A DNA stretch of 64,000 nucleotides, taken from NCBI RefSeq assembly GCF_018882215.1, contig NZ_JACVOX010000002.1:186001-250000 (forward strand), written 5' to 3'. The notes under the pieces are model-generated. The model made no database searches. It saw only the letters and a program-made list of their open reading frames with translations, and was not told the DNA's origin. Origin of the DNA: Polynucleobacter sp. AP-Kaivos-20-H2 (GTDB taxonomy: Bacteria; Pseudomonadota; Gammaproteobacteria; Burkholderiales; Burkholderiaceae). The translations under genes were made by a program, and so were the position numbers. Shown piece after piece: positions 34,252 to 44,465 of the stretch; the first letter of the stretch is position 1; every line of letters starts with the position of its first letter.

Positions 34252-35316
34252 CTACTTAGAGTTGTTTGCAAATTCGCGAAGCTTTTTATCTGCATTTACC
34301 ATTTTCATGAATTCATCAGTGATGTATTCATTTGCTGGCGGCACAGTTTGTATGGCGCCAGTTGATTGCATAAAGCCAGCAATAGAGTTAAACCATCCGT
34401 CTACTTGTGATGGACCCTTAGAGCCATCCATAATCTTCAACTCAGTCGCCAAGTCATAGTTAGGACGGGTATCAAACTCTTTCTTCATTGAGGCCTCAGA
34501 AATAGTGACGCCACCTTGCTCATAGAACTTTTTCATCATCGCAATTGCTTGCGGCTTATTGGCATTCATCCACTTCCAAGCACGCAAATACACAGCTAAG
34601 AACTTAGCCACATTTTGTGGATTTTCTTTTGCATAATCAGCACGTACGATCAAGGCACCAGGAACAAAAGCACCACCATCTTTACCGCTACAAATGACCT
34701 TTGCTCCAGCCTTCTCTTCGAGCGTATAAATATTTGGCGCCCACAGGCCGCCAAAATCTGCGTTACCGGAAGACATGGCAGAAATAATTTCGCCCTGACC
34801 CATATTCTTGATAACAACATCAGTCTTAGCTAAACCATATTTCCTAAGACAAGATTGAACCGCGTAATCTCCAGTGGAGTTACCAGTCAATACAATAGTT
34901 TGTCCTTTTAATGACTGAGGATTGGCTGCGAATGCCTCTGCAGCTTTACCAGTGGCTAACAAGGCATTGCCTGCTGACTCATCATTACTCAATCCGATAG
35001 TCTTAATACCAAAGCGGACATAACCCAATACAGCAGGAACAGATCCAGTGCCACCTACATCCCATGACTTGGAGGCAGAGGCTGCAATTTGCGGAACTCC
35101 AGCGGGGAAAGTGCTAAATTCTGGCTTAAGGCCCAACTCACCCCACCAGTTCTTTTCTGTTGCCACAAAGAATGGAAGTGCCCAATACAAAGCAGGCTGA
35201 TAGCTCACCTTAATCTCGATTAATGCAGGCTTTGCTTGTGCGTAGACATTACCAACGCTTGCTGCTGCGAGTAACGTTCCCCCCAAAATACTTGCTAATG
35301 ATTTCTTAAATTGCAT
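34252..35316 (-). CDS. ABC transporter substrate-binding protein, SsuA/TauA-type, likely DHPS
   Basis: A 354-residue periplasmic protein with a signal peptide (residues about 1-26, ending VGNVYAQAKP) and an NMT1/SsuA-like fold (KVSYQPALYWALPFFVATEK near residue 37; LTGNSTGDYAVQSCL near 143). GGAG stands before its ATG. It is the last of four ABC genes and is followed by a terminator. Relatives bind taurine, alkanesulfonates, nitrate or thiamine precursors. Linkage to hpsN and a shared LacI operator suggests DHPS. Confidence 0.83.
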   Translation of the reverse strand: MQFKKSLASILGGTLLAAASVGNVYAQAKPALIEIKVSYQPALYWALPFFVATEKNWWGELGLKPEFSTFPAGVPQIAASASKSWDVGGTGSVPAVLGYVRFGIKTIGLSNDESAGNALLATGKAAEAFAANPQSLKGQTIVLTGNSTGDYAVQSCLRKYGLAKTDVVIKNMGQGEIISAMSSGNADFGGLWAPNIYTLEEKAGAKVICSGKDGGAFVPGALIVRADYAKENPQNVAKFLAVYLRAWKWMNANKPQAIAMMKKFYEQGGVTISEASMKKEFDTRPNYDLATELKIMDGSKGPSQVDGWFNSIAGFMQSTGAIQTVPPANEYITDEFMKMVNADKKLREFANNSK

Positions 35317-35347
35317 TTTTATCTCCTTCAGATATTACAAAAGTGAA

Positions 35348-36145
35348 TCAATGATCAACACCCAGGTTTTGCTCGCGCAACAACTTCCAAATCTGACTAC
35401 GTAACTGCACAAAAGAACTTAAATCCATTACATCCTCAATACGACTATGAGTATCCCAACCTTCTTTTTCACGAATGGGCTTAATCTCGATCACATCTCG
35501 AATCAGACCGGGCCTCCTGGACATCACCACGACACGATCTGCGAGAAACACCGCCTCTTCAACAGCGTGGGTAATAAATAAGACGGTTTTAGGATTCTTG
35601 CGGGCAAGCCTTACAAGCTCTTCCTGCATAACCACTCGAGTTTGGGCATCCAAAGCGCCGAATGGCTCATCCATCAAAAGTACTTCCGGCTCTAGGACGT
35701 ATGCACGCGCAATAGCTACGCGCTGCTGCATACCACCAGATAATTGATGAGGATAGGCCTGCTCATATCCATCTAGGCCCATCAGTGAAATTAAGCGGGC
35801 GGTTTTATCTCGTTTTTCGGCCGAACTCATACTCATGGATTTAAGGCCAAACTCAATATTTTCCTGAACTGTTTTCCATGGAAATAAAGCGAATTGCTGG
35901 AATACCACTGCACGGTCTGGTCCAGGCCCTTTTACCTCTTTACCGCCAACAAGTACCCGCCCTTTACTAGGCATTTCAAGGCCAGCTACCATGCGTAAGC
36001 AAGTAGTCTTTCCGCAACCAGATGGGCCAACGATCGCAACAAACTCTTTGTCTTTAACAGTTAAGTCAACACCGCCAACGGCCAAAAACTCTTTGCCGCT
36101 TTGTTTAAAGCTGCGCTCTACTGAATCGAAAACAATATCTGCCAT
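35348..36145 (-). CDS. ABC transporter ATPase, SsuB/TauB-type
   Basis: A 265-residue ATPase. Walker A GPSGCGKTT (about 39-47), signature LSGGMQQRVAIARA (about 139-152), Walker B VLLMDEPFGALD and the switch histidine in LFITHAVEEA are all intact. It lies between the second permease (three bases) and the solute-binding protein. It powers import by the neighbouring permeases; substrate as for that system. Confidence 0.88.
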   Translation of the reverse strand: MADIVFDSVERSFKQSGKEFLAVGGVDLTVKDKEFVAIVGPSGCGKTTCLRMVAGLEMPSKGRVLVGGKEVKGPGPDRAVVFQQFALFPWKTVQENIEFGLKSMSMSSAEKRDKTARLISLMGLDGYEQAYPHQLSGGMQQRVAIARAYVLEPEVLLMDEPFGALDAQTRVVMQEELVRLARKNPKTVLFITHAVEEAVFLADRVVVMSRRPGLIRDVIEIKPIREKEGWDTHSRIEDVMDLSSFVQLRSQIWKLLREQNLGVDH

Positions 36146-36148
36146 AAA

Positions 36149-36934
36149 TCAAATTTCTCTATAGTGAACAGCGAACTTTTCAGCTTGCCTTAAAAGCACA
36201 TCAATCAATAAACCAATGAGACCAATTGCAATCATGCCGCTCATCACAATATCGGTCTGAATACTCGCCTGGCCTTTAACCATCATGTATCCAACACCAC
36301 TAGATGCAACAATGAGTTCAGCGCCAACTAAGGATTGCCAACCTAATCCAGCAGATATCCGCAGGCCGGCAATGATTGATGGGATGGCTGCTGGAAATAA
36401 GACTTCGGTCATCAAACGCAACCTACCTGCCCCAAGCATTCTGGCTGCTTCAAGATATTTTTTATCTACGTGAATTGCTCCGCGATAGGTATTGATTAAG
36501 ACTGGAGGAAATGCCCCCATAAAAATCACCAAAACCGGACCACCGATACCAGTTCCAAACCAGAGGGCAGCAAATGGAACCCAAGCGATTGGCGCAACAA
36601 AGCGAATACTTTCAAAAAATGGTGTGATTAGTTGATTGGCACACTTAGATAAAGCCATTAATAATCCTAATGGCACTCCAATCACCACTGCCAATAGGAA
36701 TCCATATAAAAAGCGCTGAAAACTTGATGCAATATGAGCCAATAAGGTGTAACCAGAGAATGGCTCGTTGAGCAGGTAAACAAACCTCTGCAAAACCTCA
36801 TGAGGCGCCGGAAGAAACTGCTTTGGAACGACCCCCAGCAGCACCGAGATATACCAAACCCCAAAAAAACTAGTAATGCCTAGTCCCGTCCACAATAAAA
36901 ACTCACCTTGATTTAAGCGTTCTTGACGTGCCAT
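36149..36934 (-). CDS. ABC transporter permease, SsuC/TauC-type (second)
   Basis: About 261 residues with six membrane segments and the EAA loop AARMLGAGRLRLMTEVLFPAA. The ATG at 36934 (GGAGAG five bases upstream, and overlapping the preceding stop as TAATG) is preferred over the TTG at 36946. It is paired with a second, different permease encoded just before it. Most sulfonate importers of this family use a single permease gene, so this one is probably a heterodimer. Confidence 0.83.
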   Translation of the reverse strand: MARQERLNQGEFLLWTGLGITSFFGVWYISVLLGVVPKQFLPAPHEVLQRFVYLLNEPFSGYTLLAHIASSFQRFLYGFLLAVVIGVPLGLLMALSKCANQLITPFFESIRFVAPIAWVPFAALWFGTGIGGPVLVIFMGAFPPVLINTYRGAIHVDKKYLEAARMLGAGRLRLMTEVLFPAAIPSIIAGLRISAGLGWQSLVGAELIVASSGVGYMMVKGQASIQTDIVMSGMIAIGLIGLLIDVLLRQAEKFAVHYREI

Positions 36935-37746
36935 TACGCTCTCCAAGGTGTGGCATAGCGCTCAGCCTTAGCCAATATCTGAGTCATCAACCAACCAGAA
37001 ACTGCTACGCTAATCATACCCACCATAATCATTGCCGGATTAATGTCTTGAGCCGCTTGATTTAGGATCGATCCCAAACCTAAAGTTGCGCCAACTAATT
37101 CCGCCGCAACTAAAGTGGTCCAGGATGCCTGAAGTGATAGACGTAAGCCAGTAAAAATAAACGGCAATGCGCCAGGAATTAACACTTCGTAATAGTAAGC
37201 AAAACGACTAATACCCAACATTGCAGCGGCTTCGCGCTGCGGCACCTCTATTGATCTAACACCAGTGAAGCTATTAATCACTGCTGGCACAAAGGCTGCT
37301 ACATAAATCACCATCACCTTAGCGGAATTACCAAGCCCTAGCCAAACAATAGCCAAAGGAATCCATGCCAAAGGGGGTATTGGCCTCAAGGTTAAAAATA
37401 TTGGATTTACAAAAGCTTCAATTTTCTTATTCGCCCCCATCAGAATCCCAAGCAGGATTCCCAATGAGGAAGAGACCAAAAATCCGGAGGTAACTAAAAT
37501 AACGCTTTGTAAGACATGTTGATGAAGTTTGCCATTGCCGTAACCCTGTAAGGCAATAATTCTGAAAGAATTCCAGGTTTCTGTGGGCGATGGAAATCTA
37601 GCAATTGAGATTGTGCCTGTCCACTCTGTCAGCCCAAACCAAGCGAGTAGCAGAATCGCACAGAACAAAAAGAAGGATAAAAGCTTGCTAAAAATTTCCA
37701 ATTCCTCATAAAATAAATAAAATGTAAGCGCTTTCATTCTAACCAT
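36934..37746 (-). CDS. ABC transporter permease, SsuC/TauC-type (first)
   Basis: Up to 270 residues with six membrane segments and the EAA loop EAAAMLGISRFAYYYEVLIPGA. It is the first gene of the transporter unit and divergent from the LacI gene. A LacI operator copy (37723-37736) falls inside the first codons of the annotated frame. The start is therefore uncertain: the only ATGs are at 37746 and 37737, both before or within the operator. A rarer start downstream near the GAGGAA at about 37700 cannot be excluded. Confidence 0.8.
   Translation of the reverse strand: MVRMKALTFYLFYEELEIFSKLLSFFLFCAILLLAWFGLTEWTGTISIARFPSPTETWNSFRIIALQGYGNGKLHQHVLQSVILVTSGFLVSSSLGILLGILMGANKKIEAFVNPIFLTLRPIPPLAWIPLAIVWLGLGNSAKVMVIYVAAFVPAVINSFTGVRSIEVPQREAAAMLGISRFAYYYEVLIPGALPFIFTGLRLSLQASWTTLVAAELVGATLGLGSILNQAAQDINPAMIMVGMISVAVSGWLMTQILAKAERYATPWRA
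37723..37736. promoter_or_regulatory. Second LacI-family operator, at the start of the ABC transporter unit
   Basis: TGTAAGCGCTTTCA matches the hpsN operator (34187) in 13 of 14 bases. It lies at the 5' end of the first permease gene, about 70 bases from the LacI start, where it can control the transporter unit and possibly the regulator itself. Confidence 0.7.
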
Positions 37747-37807
37747 AAATTACTTGCAAAATTAACACCACCAACTGAAATTGACTAGGGCTTTCCCTTA
37801 GGTTTTG

Positions 37808-38836
37808 ATGAAAAATAAAATTGGCTCTATCACCATAGTTCATGTAGCGGCTGCAGCAAAAGTTTCTACCGCAACCGTCTCCAGAGCCTTAAATAATCCA
37901 GATGCAGTTAGCGCCGAGCTAAAAGAAAAAATTAGTGGTGTTATTAAAAAATTGGGGTACATACCGAATGCTGGGGCTCGCGCATTGATGCTTAAGCGCT
38001 CTGGGACTATTGGCGCAATTGTTCCCACTCTTGACAATGCAATTTTTGCACAAGGGCTTGCAGAGTTTCAACGTCAACTAAATCAATCTGGGCACCAACT
38101 TTTAGTAGCAAGCAGTAACTACGATCCCGAGATCGAAGCAAACCAAATAACCAACCTACTGACTCGAGGCGTTGAAGGTATTGCCCTCTTTGGCGTTAGC
38201 CAGCGGCGCGAAGCATTAAAACTTCTGAAAACTCGCAATATTCCATATATACACGTGGGCTCATTATCCACACCCTATAACGGGTACGCCTCCGGCTTTG
38301 ATAATCGAGAGGCAATCAAGCCCGGGGTTCAGCACCTACTCTCTCTTGGACATAAACATTTTGGGATATTGGCAGGCATCACTACGTACAATGATCGTGC
38401 TAGAGACCGGGTTGATGGAGTTATTGAGCTTTTGACTGAGAAGAAAATTCAGATCAAAAGCGATGTGATAGTGGAGTGTGCTTATGGTTTACATGAGGCG
38501 CGTCTCGGATTAAAAAAATTGCTCCTCAACAATCCCAAAATCACTGCAATTATTTGCGGTCAAGACGTTTTAGCTCTGGGCGCGTTGCTTGAGGCTAAAA
38601 AGCAAGGGCTGAGAATTCCAAAGGACTTATCAATCATTGGATTTGATGACTTAGAAATTTCTCAACACATCACACCCAGTCTGAGCACTATCCACATAGA
38701 TGCTATAGGTATGTGGGCGCAAGCGGCCAATCACCTCATTTCCCAAATTAAAGGTGTGGATAACCTTCCCAGAAAAATCAAAACAAGTGTTAATTTGGTT
38801 ATTCGTGAATCTAGCTCGTCACCACCAAAACTCTAA
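37808..38836 (+). CDS. LacI-family transcriptional regulator of the DHPS genes
   Basis: About 342 residues. The LacI helix-turn-helix ITIVHVAAAAKVSTATVSRAL lies near residues 8-28 (ALNNPDAVS following) and the hinge helix PNAGARALMLKRSG near 54; a periplasmic-binding-protein-like effector domain follows (TIGAIVPTLDNAIFAQGL). The ATG at 37808 is used rather than the adjacent TTG at 37805. It is divergent from the ABC-hps genes, whose two TGTAAGCGCTTnCA palindromes it probably binds. The inducer is presumably DHPS or sulfolactate; this is inferred. Confidence 0.88.
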   Translation: MKNKIGSITIVHVAAAAKVSTATVSRALNNPDAVSAELKEKISGVIKKLGYIPNAGARALMLKRSGTIGAIVPTLDNAIFAQGLAEFQRQLNQSGHQLLVASSNYDPEIEANQITNLLTRGVEGIALFGVSQRREALKLLKTRNIPYIHVGSLSTPYNGYASGFDNREAIKPGVQHLLSLGHKHFGILAGITTYNDRARDRVDGVIELLTEKKIQIKSDVIVECAYGLHEARLGLKKLLLNNPKITAIICGQDVLALGALLEAKKQGLRIPKDLSIIGFDDLEISQHITPSLSTIHIDAIGMWAQAANHLISQIKGVDNLPRKIKTSVNLVIRESSSSPPKL

Positions 38837-38853
38837 GCGCGCCCCAAAAGAAA

Positions 38854-38887
38854 AAGCCACCCCGAAGGATGGCTTAAAAGATTTTTT
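38854..38887 (+). terminator. Rho-independent terminator after the LacI gene
   Basis: AAGCCA-c-CC pairs with GG-a-TGGCTT around CGAA (38854-38875), followed after AAAAGA by six T residues. It lies 18 bases past the LacI stop and marks the right end of the sulfonate region. Confidence 0.75.
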
Positions 38888-38970
38888 GGAGGTACTACCT
38901 AAAGAATGAACTACAACTTCATATTAGTCCCGCCAGAAATTGCTCTTTACTAAGTTTGCATGATTGCAGG

Positions 38971-38999
38971 CATTAATGCATTATTTTGGTGCATTAATG
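38971..38999 (-). terminator. Hairpin at the end of the isc operon
   Basis: CATTAATGCA pairs perfectly with TGCATTAATG around a nine-base loop, overlapping the fdx stop codon. There is no T tract, so it may stabilise the mRNA 3' end rather than act as a classical terminator. Confidence 0.4.
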
Positions 39000-39332
39000 A
39001 TTCTCTTTGGCGTGATTGATTGAATATTTAGGGATTTCAATCACTAAATCTTGTTTGGCGACAATGGCTTGGCAAGATAAACGGGACTGGGGGTTTAGCC
39101 CCCATGCACGATCAAGCATGTCTTCCTCATTCTCATCAGGAGGATTAAGACTGTTAAAGCCCTCTTTCACAATGACGTGGCAGGTAGTGCAAGCACACAC
39201 CATATCGCAGGCATGCTCAATCGGAATATCGTTTTCCAATAAAGCCTCACAAATCGAAGTGCCTGGGGCAACCTCAACAACTGCACCTTCAGGACAATAT
39301 TCACTATGTGGTAGTACAACGATTTGAGTCAT
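38994..39332 (-). CDS. fdx: Isc-type [2Fe-2S] ferredoxin
   Basis: A 112-residue adrenodoxin-type ferredoxin. Cluster cysteines are in HACDMVCACTTCHVIV (about residues 39-54) with the fourth in SRLSCQAIV near 85. It is the last gene of the isc operon, 39 bases after hscA, and supplies electrons for Fe-S assembly on IscU. No iscX follows it. Confidence 0.95.
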   Translation of the reverse strand: MTQIVVLPHSEYCPEGAVVEVAPGTSICEALLENDIPIEHACDMVCACTTCHVIVKEGFNSLNPPDENEEDMLDRAWGLNPQSRLSCQAIVAKQDLVIEIPKYSINHAKENH

Positions 39333-39371
39333 GATTCTTTTCTATTGGTATTCGGTTTGTATTTTGTTTAC

Positions 39372-41237
39372 TTAAATTTCAGCAACGTTCTTGCCAGATA
39401 GGGCTTTTTGAATACTAGCGTTCATGCGTTTTTGCGCAAAGTCATCCGTCGCTTTGGCGGCATGATCAACTGCCTTGCGAACAATGGCGCTATCAGTTTC
39501 TTCATTTAAGATCTTTTGCAGGGCTGCCATCTCTTGATCAACCTCTTTCTGCTCTTCCACACTCAGTAAGGAACGATCACTCGCTAACGCAGTTTGAACT
39601 GCATCCAGCAAGCGCTGCGCATTCACTTGCTCTTCACGTAAAGACCTAGAAAGTAAATCTTCTTTGGCTGATGCAAAACCATCTTGTAGCATGCGAGCAA
39701 TTTCAGCATCTGTTAAACCATACGAAGGCTTGATATCAATAGATGCCTTGACTCCAGAGCCTTGCTCTACCGCGCTTACAGACAATAAGCCATCGGCATC
39801 CACCTGAAAGGTGACCCGGATACGGGCTGCGCCTGCAGCCATTGCTGGTATGCCGCGTAATTCAAACTTACCTAATGAGCGACAGTCTTGCGCAAGTTCG
39901 CGCTCGCCCTGCACTACCTGAATGGCCAAGGCAGTCTGCCCATCTTTAAAGGTCGTGAAATCCTGCGCTCTGGCAACTGGAATCGGTGTATTGCGTGGAA
40001 TGATTTTTTCCACTAAACCGCCCATAGTTTCAATACCAAGCGATAGTGGAATAACATCTAATAGCAGCCACTCATCATCTTTACTCTGATTGCCAGCCAA
40101 TAAGTCAGCCTGCATCGCAGCACCTAATGCAACCACTTGATCAGGATTTAAATTATTTAAGGGTTGAGTGCCAAACAACTCACCTACAGCACGCTGCACA
40201 TTCGGCATGCGAGTTGAACCGCCCACCATCACTACGCCTTTAACGTCTTCTGCCTTAAGGCTGGCATCGCGCAATGCTTTTTTACAAGCCATCAAAGTCT
40301 TAGCAACTAGGTTTTGAGTTATTTCAAAGAGCTGTGCCTGGCTAACCCCAACATTGACTACCGTGCCATCTGCCAAAGTTTCATGCACGCGCGCTAGAGG
40401 GTTGTGACTCAGCAGCTCTTTGGCATGCTTACAAGCTTGCAGGAGCGTACGATGATCGTGAATGGATAAAGGAGGAAGCTTAGCTTGCTCAATCACCCAA
40501 CAATACAAGCGGTGATCAAAGTCATCGCCGCCTAGAGCAGAATCACCACCTGTAGCAAGCACCTCAAATACGCCGCGACTCATGCGCAGTATGGAAATAT
40601 CAAAGGTGCCGCCACCTAGGTCATAAACGGCATAGATACCTTCAGAGGCATTATCCAATCCGTAGGCAATTGCAGCAGCAGTAGGCTCATTCAATAAACG
40701 GAGAACTTCGATGCCGGCTAACTTAGCAGCATCCTTGGTTGCTTGACGTTGCGCATCATCAAAGTAAGCGGGCACTGTGATCACTGCGCCAACAATCTCA
40801 TCAGACACAGAGTCTTCCGCTAATTGACGCAAGCGCGCCAAGATTTCCGCCGAGACTTCAATTGGACTCTTATCCCCAGCAACTGTTCTGATTTTGAGCA
40901 TGCCTGGTTGATCAACAAAATCGTATGGGGCGCTTTCAATATTCTCGACATCTAGCAAGCCGCGACCCATGAAACGCTTCACTGAAACAATAGTGTTTTT
41001 TGGGTCAATGACCACGCTCTCAAGCGCTTCAAAGCCAGCTTGAGTTCTGCCATTAGGCAAATAACGAATAACGGAAGGAAGTAACTCGCGCCCCTGCGCA
41101 TCTGGTAATACTTTAGGCAAGGCATCACGCACAATGGCCACTAAAGAATTAGTGGTTCCCAAATCAATACCCACGGCAATACGGCGCTGATGGGGCGCCA
41201 GCGATTTACCAGGTTCAGAGATTTGTAATAATGCCAT
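39372..41237 (-). CDS. hscA: Fe-S assembly Hsp70-type chaperone HscA
   Basis: A 621-residue DnaK-family protein. The nucleotide-binding domain shows [16 protein letters not shown] (near residue 23), [17 protein letters not shown] and [14 protein letters not shown]; the substrate-binding domain starts around residue 395 ([14 protein letters not shown]). HscA acts with HscB to release the Fe-S cluster from IscU. It follows hscB by 28 bases. Confidence 0.95.
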   Translation of the reverse strand: MALLQISEPGKSLAPHQRRIAVGIDLGTTNSLVAIVRDALPKVLPDAQGRELLPSVIRYLPNGRTQAGFEALESVVIDPKNTIVSVKRFMGRGLLDVENIESAPYDFVDQPGMLKIRTVAGDKSPIEVSAEILARLRQLAEDSVSDEIVGAVITVPAYFDDAQRQATKDAAKLAGIEVLRLLNEPTAAAIAYGLDNASEGIYAVYDLGGGTFDISILRMSRGVFEVLATGGDSALGGDDFDHRLYCWVIEQAKLPPLSIHDHRTLLQACKHAKELLSHNPLARVHETLADGTVVNVGVSQAQLFEITQNLVAKTLMACKKALRDASLKAEDVKGVVMVGGSTRMPNVQRAVGELFGTQPLNNLNPDQVVALGAAMQADLLAGNQSKDDEWLLLDVIPLSLGIETMGGLVEKIIPRNTPIPVARAQDFTTFKDGQTALAIQVVQGERELAQDCRSLGKFELRGIPAMAAGAARIRVTFQVDADGLLSVSAVEQGSGVKASIDIKPSYGLTDAEIARMLQDGFASAKEDLLSRSLREEQVNAQRLLDAVQTALASDRSLLSVEEQKEVDQEMAALQKILNEETDSAIVRKAVDHAAKATDDFAQKRMNASIQKALSGKNVAEI

Positions 41238-41265
41238 AGGAGATAGAGTTTAGCTTGAGTGACGA

Positions 41266-41805
41266 CTAGATTAAGGCTGCGATGGTGTCATCAAGCTCAA
41301 CCGCAAACTTATCGATGAAGAGTAAGCCACGAAGTAGCTCTGCGGCGCGTACATAATTCTTGGCGCCATCAATAGCTTGGGCAATTTCTGCAAGCGTATC
41401 TTGTTTTGATTGCTCTACTTCAGTCATCAAGGCTTCAAGCGCCGGCAAGTCTTCCGCTTGTTCATCTAAATTCTCGCGCCATTCCATTTGCTTCATCAGA
41501 AAAGCAGCAGGCATGGCAGTATTGGTTTCTAGCTTGGCATCAACACCATGAAGCTGGCAAATATAGAGGCCACGTTGGATGGGGTTCTTTAGTGTTTGAA
41601 TGGCAGTATTAGCAAAGGTAGCCATCTGCATAGCAAGGCGCTGTTCAGCATCGCTACCACGCACATGGCGATCAGGATGCACTTCTTTCTGAACGGCCAG
41701 GTATGCCTGATCTAGAGCAGGCAAATCGATTTTGAATTGCTGATTTAATCCAAAGAAGTTGAAGTAATCGTCAGACGCGGAAGGATTCGCCACAACCACA
41801 CTCAT
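41266..41805 (-). CDS. hscB: Fe-S assembly J-protein HscB
   Basis: A 179-residue co-chaperone. An N-terminal J domain carries the HPD motif ([11 protein letters not shown], near residue 42) and the C-terminal three-helix domain binds IscU. Its annotated start lies 35 bases inside the iscA 3' end; no better start is available without cutting into the J domain ([11 protein letters not shown]). Confidence 0.93.
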   Translation of the reverse strand: MSVVVANPSASDDYFNFFGLNQQFKIDLPALDQAYLAVQKEVHPDRHVRGSDAEQRLAMQMATFANTAIQTLKNPIQRGLYICQLHGVDAKLETNTAMPAAFLMKQMEWRENLDEQAEDLPALEALMTEVEQSKQDTLAEIAQAIDGAKNYVRAAELLRGLLFIDKFAVELDDTIAALI

Positions 41806-42094
41806 CTTTTACGTTTGGATTTTGAAACTTGAATCCCTCGTTCAAACCCTCGCGCACAAAGTCTAGCTCCGTACCATCCAAGTAAGCCAAGCTTTTTGGA
41901 TCTACAAATACCTTAATGCCATTGGACTCAAATACCTGATCTTCAGCAGCAGGCTCATCTACATACTCCAGCTGATATGCCAAGCCAGAGCAACCTGTTG
42001 TGCGAACACCCAAGCGCAAGCCGCAACCCTTACCGCGCTTCTCAAGATTGCGGTTTACGTGTGCAGCTGCTTTGTCGGTTAAGGTAATTGCCAT
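41771..42094 (-). CDS. iscA: A-type Fe-S carrier IscA
   Basis: A 107-residue HesB/IscA protein. The three conserved cysteines are in [15 protein letters not shown] (near 35) and the C-terminal DECGCGESF (near 99 and 101). It lies between iscU and hscB. Confidence 0.95.
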   Translation of the reverse strand: MAITLTDKAAAHVNRNLEKRGKGCGLRLGVRTTGCSGLAYQLEYVDEPAAEDQVFESNGIKVFVDPKSLAYLDGTELDFVREGLNEGFKFQNPNVKDECGCGESFRV

Positions 42095-42132
42095 AGTTAT
42101 GCCTGCTTATTCTTTACTCTTTATTTCAGCTT

Positions 42133-42519
42133 TTATTTCGCCGGATGCTTCTCTTTGTAATCCGCTACTGCTGCCTTGATAGCATCTTCAGCCAAGATAG
42201 AGCAGTGAATCTTTACAGGGGGCAAAGCCAACTCTTCAGCGATGAGTGAATTCTTGATCTCTAGCGCTTGATCCAAAGTCTTACCTTTAACCCATTCGGT
42301 TACCAGGGAAGATGAAGCGATCGCAGAACCACAACCATAAGTCTTGAACTTGGCATCTTCAATCACACCTTGATCGTTCACACGAATCTGTAATTTCATT
42401 ACGTCGCCACAGGCTGGGGCTCCAACCATACCAGTACCTACGCTGTCGTCGCCCTTTTCAAATGAGCCAACGTTACGGGGATTTTCGTAGTGGTCGATGA
42501 CCTTTTCGCTATATGCCAT
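42133..42519 (-). CDS. iscU: Fe-S cluster scaffold IscU
   Basis: A 128-residue scaffold. It has the start AYSEKVIDHYENPRNVGSF, cysteines in GAPACGDVMKL (near 37), TYGCGSAIASSS (near 63) and KIHCSILAEDA (near 106), and the HscA-recognised LPPVK motif (near 99). It lies 38 bases after iscS. Confidence 0.97.
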   Translation of the reverse strand: MAYSEKVIDHYENPRNVGSFEKGDDSVGTGMVGAPACGDVMKLQIRVNDQGVIEDAKFKTYGCGSAIASSSLVTEWVKGKTLDQALEIKNSLIAEELALPPVKIHCSILAEDAIKAAVADYKEKHPAK

Positions 42520-42557
42520 GGTAATTCCTCTTTAATTTCTTTATCTTTAAATATCTT

Positions 42558-43817
42558 TTAGTGTGCAGCCCATTGAATCGTGCTGATATCGATTCCGTCT
42601 TTATACATTTCCCACAGCGGAGATAACTCACGTAACTTGGCAATCTTTTCTTTTACTAACTTGATAGTAAAGTCCACCTCTTCTTCAGTCGTAAAGCGAC
42701 CTAAAGTAAAGCGAATGGAGCTATGAGCCAACTCATCGTTGCGACCTAGGGCACGCAATACATAGGAAGGCTCTAACGATGCTGAGGTACAAGCTGAACC
42801 AGAGGAGATCGCTAAATCTTTTAACGCCATCAACATAGACTCGCCTTCAACATAGTTAAAACTAATGTTGAGGTTATGCGGAACACGATCATCCATGTCG
42901 CCGTTGACATAGACTTCTTCAATATCTTTCAAACCATTGAGTAAGCGGTCACGCAGTCCGCGAATACGCTTGTTCTCTTCAACCATCTCAACACGAGCAA
43001 TACGGAAAGCCTCACCCATACCAACGATTTGGTGAACAGCCAAGGTTCCGGAGCGCATACCGCGCTCATGACCGCCGCCATGAATCTGCGCCTCAATACG
43101 AATACGTGGCTTACGACGCACAAACAAAGCGCCAATACCTTTAGGACCATAAGTCTTATGCGCAGAAAAGCTCATCAAGTCCACCTTGATCTTTTCTAGA
43201 TCAATATCTACTTTGCCAGTCGCTTGCGCTGCATCCACATGAAAAATCACGCCACGTGAACGGCACAATTCACCAATTGCAGGAATATCTTGTACAACAC
43301 CGATTTCATTATTGACATACATCACTGAAGCCAAAATCGTGCCCGGCTTCATTGCGACTTCAAGCTGCGCAAAATCAATCAGGCCATTAGGCAATACATC
43401 TAAATAAGTCACTTCAAAACCTTCGCGCTCAAGCTCGCGACAAGTATCTAGAGTTGCCTTGTGCTCGGTCTTAACAGTAATGATGTGATTACCGCGATCT
43501 TTGTAAAAATGCGCCGCGCCTTTTAATGCCAAGTTAATACTTTCAGTGGCACCACTAGTAAACACAATCTCTCTTGGATCAGCATGTACCAACTGCGCAA
43601 CTTCTGAACGCGCCCACTCAACAGCTTCTTCTGCAGCCCAGCCATAAGCATGACTACGGGAAGCGGCATTACCAAACTGCTCGCGCAAATAAGGCAACAT
43701 TTTGTCGACCACACGCGGATCAATCGGCGTTGTAGCTGAATAGTCCATATACACCGGGAAGTGCTTAGGGCTAAACATAGGAACCGGTTGTTTCGGAAGG
43801 TCTTGTGGTGCGTTCAT
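42558..43817 (-). CDS. iscS: Cysteine desulfurase IscS
   Basis: A 419-residue class V PLP enzyme. The PLP lysine is Lys221 ([12 protein letters not shown]) and the persulfide cysteine is Cys343 ([17 protein letters not shown]), in the long-loop arrangement of IscS. It is slightly longer than E. coli IscS (404) through its N-terminus. It mobilises sulfur from cysteine for the IscU scaffold and tRNA thiolation. Confidence 0.97.
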   Translation of the reverse strand: MNAPQDLPKQPVPMFSPKHFPVYMDYSATTPIDPRVVDKMLPYLREQFGNAASRSHAYGWAAEEAVEWARSEVAQLVHADPREIVFTSGATESINLALKGAAHFYKDRGNHIITVKTEHKATLDTCRELEREGFEVTYLDVLPNGLIDFAQLEVAMKPGTILASVMYVNNEIGVVQDIPAIGELCRSRGVIFHVDAAQATGKVDIDLEKIKVDLMSFSAHKTYGPKGIGALFVRRKPRIRIEAQIHGGGHERGMRSGTLAVHQIVGMGEAFRIARVEMVEENKRIRGLRDRLLNGLKDIEEVYVNGDMDDRVPHNLNISFNYVEGESMLMALKDLAISSGSACTSASLEPSYVLRALGRNDELAHSSIRFTLGRFTTEEEVDFTIKLVKEKIAKLRELSPLWEMYKDGIDISTIQWAAH

Positions 43818-43845
43818 GGTTTATTTATCGGTAGGTAATACATTA

Positions 43846-44415
43846 TTAACTTTGGCGCGCCAAATTGAATACGGAATTCACTAATGGCGCTTTAGGCGCT
43901 ACTTCTTTTTTAGCTGCAAGTGCTGTAGCAGGCTTATCTGCTTTAGAGCTTTCAACTTTAATTTTCTTTTGACGCATATCTTGAATAACAATGCCGCGCC
44001 CTTCTTGCTGATGAACTAAATCTTTTAAGCTCACCGAACTAAGGTACTCAACCATTTTGGAATTGAGATTGCTCCAGAGATCATGCGTCATACAGCGACC
44101 ATGATTTTCTTCATCGGTATGACAGTTACCTTTGCCACCACATTGGGTTGCATCGAGAGGTTCATCGACAGCAACAATAATGTCAGCCACACTCACCTCA
44201 GAGGACGGACGTGCCAAAGTGTAACCACCACCAGGACCACGTGTGCTCTCCACGATATTGAAACGGCGTAATTTGCCGAACAATTGCTCGAGGTAAGAAA
44301 GGGAAATCTTTTGTCTTTGGCTAATTCCGGCCAAAGTTACGGGGCCATGCGTTTCACGCAGGGCTAAATCAATCATTGCGGTTACTGCAAAACGACCTTT
44401 GGTTGTAAGTCTCAT
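43846..44415 (-). CDS. iscR: Fe-S-sensing regulator IscR
   Basis: A 189-residue Rrf2-family protein with an N-terminal winged helix (TTKGRFAVTAMIDLALRE). The cluster ligands are Cys92, Cys98, Cys108 and likely His111. The gap between the second and third cysteines is nine residues, four more than E. coli IscR (Cys92/98/104, His107). It leads the isc operon. A good type 1 IscR site overlaps its upstream region, consistent with autorepression by the [2Fe-2S] form. The last 50 residues are a lysine/alanine-rich extension beyond the typical 160-residue length. Confidence 0.93.
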   Translation of the reverse strand: MRLTTKGRFAVTAMIDLALRETHGPVTLAGISQRQKISLSYLEQLFGKLRRFNIVESTRGPGGGYTLARPSSEVSVADIIVAVDEPLDATQCGGKGNCHTDEENHGRCMTHDLWSNLNSKMVEYLSSVSLKDLVHQQEGRGIVIQDMRQKKIKVESSKADKPATALAAKKEVAPKAPLVNSVFNLARQS

Positions 44416-44465
44416 ATGTCACCTTGGTAATGGATTGTTATGGACAGCTAACAGTCGGGCGGGTA

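Noticed and set aside
38941..38999. Short CRISPR-like repeat (GCATTAATG occurring twice)
   Set aside because: Only two copies, and they form one perfect hairpin at the fdx stop, not an array.
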